Of a stretch of DNA of 64,000 nt, positions 60,447 through 64,000 are shown one piece after another. The stretch is from contig NZ_JAHUWT010000003.1 of assembly GCF_019218885.1 (NCBI RefSeq), forward strand, positions 372,001 to 436,000. The letters are read 5' to 3'. How positions within the stretch are numbered: the first letter of the stretch is position 1; each line of letters begins with the position of its first letter. The notes beneath the pieces were generated by a model. It was not told the DNA's origin. It saw only the letters and a program-made list of their open reading frames with translations, and searched no databases. Source of the stretch: Bordetella sp. BOR01. Its GTDB lineage: Bacteria > Pseudomonadota > Gammaproteobacteria > Burkholderiales > Burkholderiaceae_B. A program made the translations under genes and the position numbers.

Positions 60447-61289
60447 ATGCGCATGATCGATTTCACCAAGATGGAAGGATGCGGCAATGATTTCATCGTG
60501 GTCGACGGCCGCAGCCAACGCCTGGACGCCGACCTGTCCGGGCTGGGCCGGCGCCTGTGTGCGCGCACCACGGGTATCGGCGCGGACGGGCTGATCGTGC
60601 TGCGCGCCGCGACGGATTCCGACGCCGCCTATGCAGTCGACATCATCAACGCGTCGGGCCTGCCGGCCGAAATGTGCGGCAACGGCGCGCGCTGCGTCGC
60701 CCTCTATGCGATCAAGCACGGCATCGCGCCGCCGCAACATCATTTCGCCACGCTGGCCGGGCGGATCGGGGCGCGCCTGCTCGACAACGGCGAAGTCGGC
60801 ATCACCCTGACCGCCCCGACCGGCGTGGCGCTGAACCAGCAAGTCTCGGCGGCAGGCCGCAGTTGGGCCCTGGATTACGCCAATACTGGCGTGCCGCATG
60901 CGGTCATCTGGGTCGACGAACCGCTGGACCGCGTCGACGTGCCCGGCCTGGGACCCGCTTTGCGCCATCACCCGCTGTTTCCGCACGGCACCAACGTGAA
61001 TTTTGTTGCCCGCACGGCCGATGGGCTGGCCATTCGCACATTCGAGCGTGGGGTCGAGGCGGAAACCCAGGCGTGCGGCACCGGTGCCTCGGCCGCCGCC
61101 CTGCTGGCCTGGCTGCGCGGCTACGCATCGACCCAGGTGCGGGTGCACACCCGCCATGGCGGCGTGCTCAGTATCGCAATAGAACCGGTGACGGCATCAG
61201 TTCCCCGGCTGCGGCTGGCCGGACCGGCCCATGCCGTGTTCACGGGCCGTATCGCGGCAGCCGGCCATGGCAGCGCGATGGCAATCTAG
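60447..61289 (+). CDS. dapF: Diaminopimelate-epimerase-like protein
   Basis: A 280-residue protein of the DapF fold. The two catalytic cysteines are Cys77 (AEMCGNGARCVALYA) and Cys210 (ETQACGTGASAAALL), and Glu200-Arg201 (FERGVEAE) bind the amino acid. The usual NADGS motif before the first cysteine reads INASGLPAEMCGNG, so an Asp is missing. No lysine or cell-wall genes are next to it. It may be the housekeeping enzyme that makes meso-diaminopimelate or a paralogue with another amino acid substrate. Its stop overlaps that of the convergent ABC gene. Start could also be the ATG at 60453. Confidence 0.8.
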   Translation: MRMIDFTKMEGCGNDFIVVDGRSQRLDADLSGLGRRLCARTTGIGADGLIVLRAATDSDAAYAVDIINASGLPAEMCGNGARCVALYAIKHGIAPPQHHFATLAGRIGARLLDNGEVGITLTAPTGVALNQQVSAAGRSWALDYANTGVPHAVIWVDEPLDRVDVPGLGPALRHHPLFPHGTNVNFVARTADGLAIRTFERGVEAETQACGTGASAAALLAWLRGYASTQVRVHTRHGGVLSIAIEPVTASVPRLRLAGPAHAVFTGRIAAAGHGSAMAI

Positions 61290-62275
61290 GCCGTTCCGCC
61301 TGTGTACAAGTGGCAGGCCACCGCATGGCCCGCCGTGTCACGCAGCGCCGGCGCCTCGCGCCGGCAGCGGGGTCCGGCCTGCGCGCAGCGCGTATGGAAA
61401 TGGCAGCCCGTGGGCGGATTGGCCGGGCTGGGCACATCTCCTGGCACGACCTGGCGCGGCACCTTGTTGAATGGATCGGGCACGGGTGCGGCCGCCAGCA
61501 GCGCCTGCGTATACGGATGCCGTGGCGTGGTGAACAGCTGGTTGCGGCTACCGATTTCTACGATACGCCCCAGGTACATGACGGCCACGCGATGGCTGAC
61601 GTGCTCGACGACGGCCAGGTCATGCGAAATGAAGACATAGGCCACGCCCATGTCCTGCTGCAGGCGCACCATCAGGTTGATGACCTGCGCCTGCACCGAC
61701 ACGTCCAGCGCGGAAACCGGCTCATCGGCAACAATCAGCCGGGGCGACACCGACAAGGCCCGCGCGATGCCCAGGCGTTGACGCTGCCCGCCCGAAAACT
61801 CGTGCGGGAACTTCTGCATGGCATCAGCCGGCAGGCCAACCTTGGCGAACAGCTCTGCCATGCGCGCACGGCGCGTGGCGGCCGTCAGGCGTTCGAAGTT
61901 GCTCAGCGGCTCGATGACGCTGTCGCCGGCCGAACGCCGCGGGTTGAGCGACGAGAAAGGATCTTGCAGCACGATCTGCATCTTGCGGCGCAAAGGCCTG
62001 AGTTCGCCGGGCGTCAGGCGGCTGATGTCCTGCCCGTCCAGCCGGATCTGGCCCGCGGTGGGCTCCATCAACCTGACCAGGGTGCGGCCCAGGGTGGACT
62101 TGCCGCAGCCGCTTTCGCCGACCAGCCCAAGGGTCTGGCCGGGCTCGAGAGTGAAATCCACGCCGTCGACGGCGTACACCGTTCCTGCCTGCCGGCCGAA
62201 CACGCCACGGCGTATCGGGAAATGCATCTTCAGGCCGTTTACCGACAGCACCGGCTCGTGATGTGCCTGGCTCAT
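61286..62275 (-). CDS. Peptide-type ABC transporter ATPase, DppF/OppF-like
   Basis: A 329-residue ATPase from the ATG at 62275 (overlapping the upstream stop by ATGA). Walker A GESGCGKST, signature FSGGQRQRLGIARAL, Walker B LIVADEPVSALD and the H-loop ISHDLAVVEH are intact. The C-terminal oligopeptide-transporter extension contains TGCHFHTRCAQAGPRCRREAPAL, with the cysteines that hold an iron-sulfur cluster in DppD/DppF proteins. It is last gene of the transporter operon. Confidence 0.93.
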   Translation of the reverse strand: MSQAHHEPVLSVNGLKMHFPIRRGVFGRQAGTVYAVDGVDFTLEPGQTLGLVGESGCGKSTLGRTLVRLMEPTAGQIRLDGQDISRLTPGELRPLRRKMQIVLQDPFSSLNPRRSAGDSVIEPLSNFERLTAATRRARMAELFAKVGLPADAMQKFPHEFSGGQRQRLGIARALSVSPRLIVADEPVSALDVSVQAQVINLMVRLQQDMGVAYVFISHDLAVVEHVSHRVAVMYLGRIVEIGSRNQLFTTPRHPYTQALLAAAPVPDPFNKVPRQVVPGDVPSPANPPTGCHFHTRCAQAGPRCRREAPALRDTAGHAVACHLYTGGTA

Positions 62276-63318
62276 ACCGGTTTCCCCAGTTGTTGCATGC
62301 GGTCGGCTTCCCAGCAGGCCACCGCATGGCCGTTCGGGCGCAACTGCCTGGCCGGCGCCTGCTCGCGGCAGCGCGTGGTGGCGTAGGCGCAGCGCGGCGC
62401 AAACGCACAGCCCACGATCGGGGCGCGCAACGAGGGCACCATGCCCGGAATTTCTTGCAGCGACTGCGGGCCCGCCGCATCGCGCCACGCGCCGCGGCGC
62501 GGAATGGCGGCCATCAGGCCACGGGTATAGGGATGCAGCGGGTTGGCGAACAAGTCTTCTACGGTAGCCTCTTCGACGGCATTGCCGGCATACATCACGA
62601 TGACGCGATTGGCCATCTCGGCCACCACGCCCAGATCATGCGTGATCAGCATGATTGCCGCGCCGGTTTGCCGATTCAAGTCTGCCATCAGCTCCAGGAT
62701 CTGCGCCTGCACGGTCACATCCAGCGCGGTGGTGGGCTCGTCGGCGATCATCAGTCGAGGTTCGCAGGCCAGGGCCATGGCAATCATCACCCGCTGGCGC
62801 ATGCCGCCGGACAGGCGATGCGGATACTCGCGCGCCTGCCGGGCGGGGTCGGCGATGCGCACCAGGTCGAGCAGTTCGATGGCGCGGGCCAGCGCCGCAC
62901 GCCGGCCCATGCCCTTGTGCAATTGCAGAGTCTCGGCCACCTGGTCGCCAATACGCAGCACCGGATTGAGCGAGGTCATTGGTTCCTGGAAAATCATCGA
63001 GATGTCGCGGCCGCGTACCGATTCCAGTTCGCGCGGCGTCAGGGCCAGCAGATCGCGGCCCTCGAAGCGGATCTCTCCGTCCACCACGCGGCCCGCGGCA
63101 CGCGGGATCAGGCGCAGGATGGACAGCGCGGTGACGCTCTTGCCACAGCCCGATTCACCGACCAGGCCCAGCACCTCACCCGGCCACAGGTCGAGCGACA
63201 TGCCGTTCACCGCATGGATGACGGCGTCGTTCTTGTAGAAGCGCGTATGCAGGCCCCGCACGCTCAGCATGGGTGGCGTCGGCGCGGACGGGGGTGGCGT
63301 CGCAATCGTGGCGTCCAT
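62272..63318 (-). CDS. Peptide-type ABC transporter ATPase, DppD/OppD-like
   Basis: A 348-residue ATPase. Walker A is GESGCGKSV, signature LSGGMRQRVMIAMAL, Walker B LMIADEPTTALD, H-loop ITHDLGVVAE. The C-terminal extension carries VGCAFAPRCAYATTRCREQAPA (cysteines for the iron-sulfur site). It starts three bases after the permease stop. The ligand may be a peptide, but this family also carries nickel, glutathione and opine-like compounds. Confidence 0.93.
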   Translation of the reverse strand: MDATIATPPPSAPTPPMLSVRGLHTRFYKNDAVIHAVNGMSLDLWPGEVLGLVGESGCGKSVTALSILRLIPRAAGRVVDGEIRFEGRDLLALTPRELESVRGRDISMIFQEPMTSLNPVLRIGDQVAETLQLHKGMGRRAALARAIELLDLVRIADPARQAREYPHRLSGGMRQRVMIAMALACEPRLMIADEPTTALDVTVQAQILELMADLNRQTGAAIMLITHDLGVVAEMANRVIVMYAGNAVEEATVEDLFANPLHPYTRGLMAAIPRRGAWRDAAGPQSLQEIPGMVPSLRAPIVGCAFAPRCAYATTRCREQAPARQLRPNGHAVACWEADRMQQLGKPV

Positions 63319-63321
63319 CGT

Positions 63322-64000
63322 TCAGAGCCTCCTGGATGCGCGCGGGTCCAGGCTGTCGCGCAGCCCGTCGCCCAGCAGATTGACGGCCAGCACCGTCAGG
63401 GCCAGCCCGATGCCCGGAAAGAAAATGGCCCAGGGCGCGATCTGGAAATACGAACGCGCACCGGCGATGATATTTCCCCAACTGGGCACTTCGGGCGGCA
63501 CGCCCGCCCCGATGAAGCTCAGGCCGGCCTCGGTCAGGATGGCCGAGGCGCACACGTAAGTGGCTTGCACGATCAGCGGCGATACGGCGTTGGGCACGAT
63601 GTGGCGCAACATGATCAGCGGCTGGCGCGTGCCGGCCGCAATGGCCGCGATCACGTAAGGCTGGCTGCGCAGCGTCAGCACGACGCTGCGCACCAGGCGC
63701 ACCACGCGCGGGATCTCGGGCACGGTGATCGCCACGATGACCAGCAGCACGCCACCGCGCACCAGCGTCGTCAAGGCGATAGCCAGCAAGATCGAGGGAA
63801 TGGCCATCAGGGCGTCCATGAACCGCATGACGACCGCGTCCAGGCGTCGATAGAAGCCGCACAACACGCCCACCACCAGGCCGATGGCGGCGCTGAGCAG
63901 GGCCACGCTGACGCCCACCATCAGCGAAACCCGCGACCCCTGCAGCGTGCGGGCATAGATGTCGCGCCCCAGCTGGTCGGCGCCAAACCAAAGGTCGGCC
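63322..64000 (-). CDS. Peptide-type ABC transporter permease, DppC/OppC-like, 5' part outside window
   Basis: The frame is open from base 64000 to the stop at 63322, about 225 residues of a protein of roughly 290. It enters with WFGADQLGRDIYARTLQGSRVSL, the conserved cytoplasmic entry of DppC, then VVGVLCGFYRRLDAVVMRFMDALMAIPSILLAIALTTL and the EAA loop IPRVVRLVRSVVLTLRSQPYVIAAIAAG. The C-terminus is VLAVNLLGDGLRDSLDPR, typical. The preceding permease and binding protein should lie beyond the right edge. Confidence 0.92.
   Translation of the reverse strand, partial: ADLWFGADQLGRDIYARTLQGSRVSLMVGVSVALLSAAIGLVVGVLCGFYRRLDAVVMRFMDALMAIPSILLAIALTTLVRGGVLLVIVAITVPEIPRVVRLVRSVVLTLRSQPYVIAAIAAGTRQPLIMLRHIVPNAVSPLIVQATYVCASAILTEAGLSFIGAGVPPEVPSWGNIIAGARSYFQIAPWAIFFPGIGLALTVLAVNLLGDGLRDSLDPRASRRL

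Overview
The window is GC-rich, densely packed bacterial DNA. It looks like a betaproteobacterium of the family Alcaligenaceae, most likely Bordetella or Achromobacter. The main reason is seven tripartite-tricarboxylate-type (Bug) periplasmic receptors in 64 kb, an expansion known from that group, together with an ATP-binding-cassette branched-chain uptake system, a TRAP carrier and many small catabolic operons, each with its own regulator. This assignment is an inference; no species-level marker is visible.

Layout. (1) 1-11732, minus strand: one long operon with a G3E GTPase, a cyclic-amide hydrolase, a cysteine amidohydrolase, a LivKHMGF transporter, two MmgE/PrpD proteins and a flavin dehydrogenase; a divergent IclR regulator starts near 11968. 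(2) 12933-18469: a GntR regulator, then a minus-strand operon (NAD oxidoreductase, Bug receptor, RraA-type aldolase, 2-hydroxyacid dehydrogenase) and a divergent LysR. (3) 18486-25154: an HpcH/HpaI aldolase with a Bug receptor, a LysR remnant, an isolated sugar-nucleotide-epimerase-like gene, and a split thiamine-diphosphate decarboxylase with a Bug receptor and a LysR. (4) 25223-31390: an acyl-CoA degradation operon (enoyl-CoA hydratase, SDR, two-subunit CoA-transferase, flavin oxidoreductase, MaoC, DUF35, thiolase-like) facing an IclR regulator. (5) 32689-35556: Bug, lactonase-like amidohydrolase, Bug. (6) 35566-45640: HyuA/HyuB, an Asp/Glu-racemase-like enzyme and an aminotransferase on the minus strand, divergent from a TRAP carrier plus MocR-type regulator. 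(7) 45697-51623: a LacI regulator divergent from an enolase-superfamily enzyme, a LeuC/LeuD-type hydro-lyase, an RraA-type aldolase and a Bug receptor. (8) 51695-53989: tRNA-Arg(CCG), a membrane-anchored dihaem cytochrome c and a dienelactone-hydrolase-family protein. (9) 53996-60320: Bug, CaiB-type CoA-transferase, amidase, cysteine amidohydrolase and GntR on the minus strand, divergent from a CitE-like lyase. (10) 60447-64000: a diaminopimelate-epimerase-like gene and a peptide ABC transporter running off the right end.

The recurring theme is a substrate-capture module (receptor or whole transporter), two to five enzymes acting on carboxylic acids or their amides and CoA esters, and a local regulator. 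Several control regions can be read directly: a promoter overlapped by repeated LacI-type sites at 46836-46892, a nested palindrome covering both divergent -35 boxes at 59399-59426, and an AT-rich region with two matching inverted repeats at 41100-41361. None of the Bug receptors has its membrane partners (TctA/TctB) in the window. No phage, insertion sequence, CRISPR array or rRNA was seen. No gene-free stretch exceeds 300 bases; the longest is 41100-41361.
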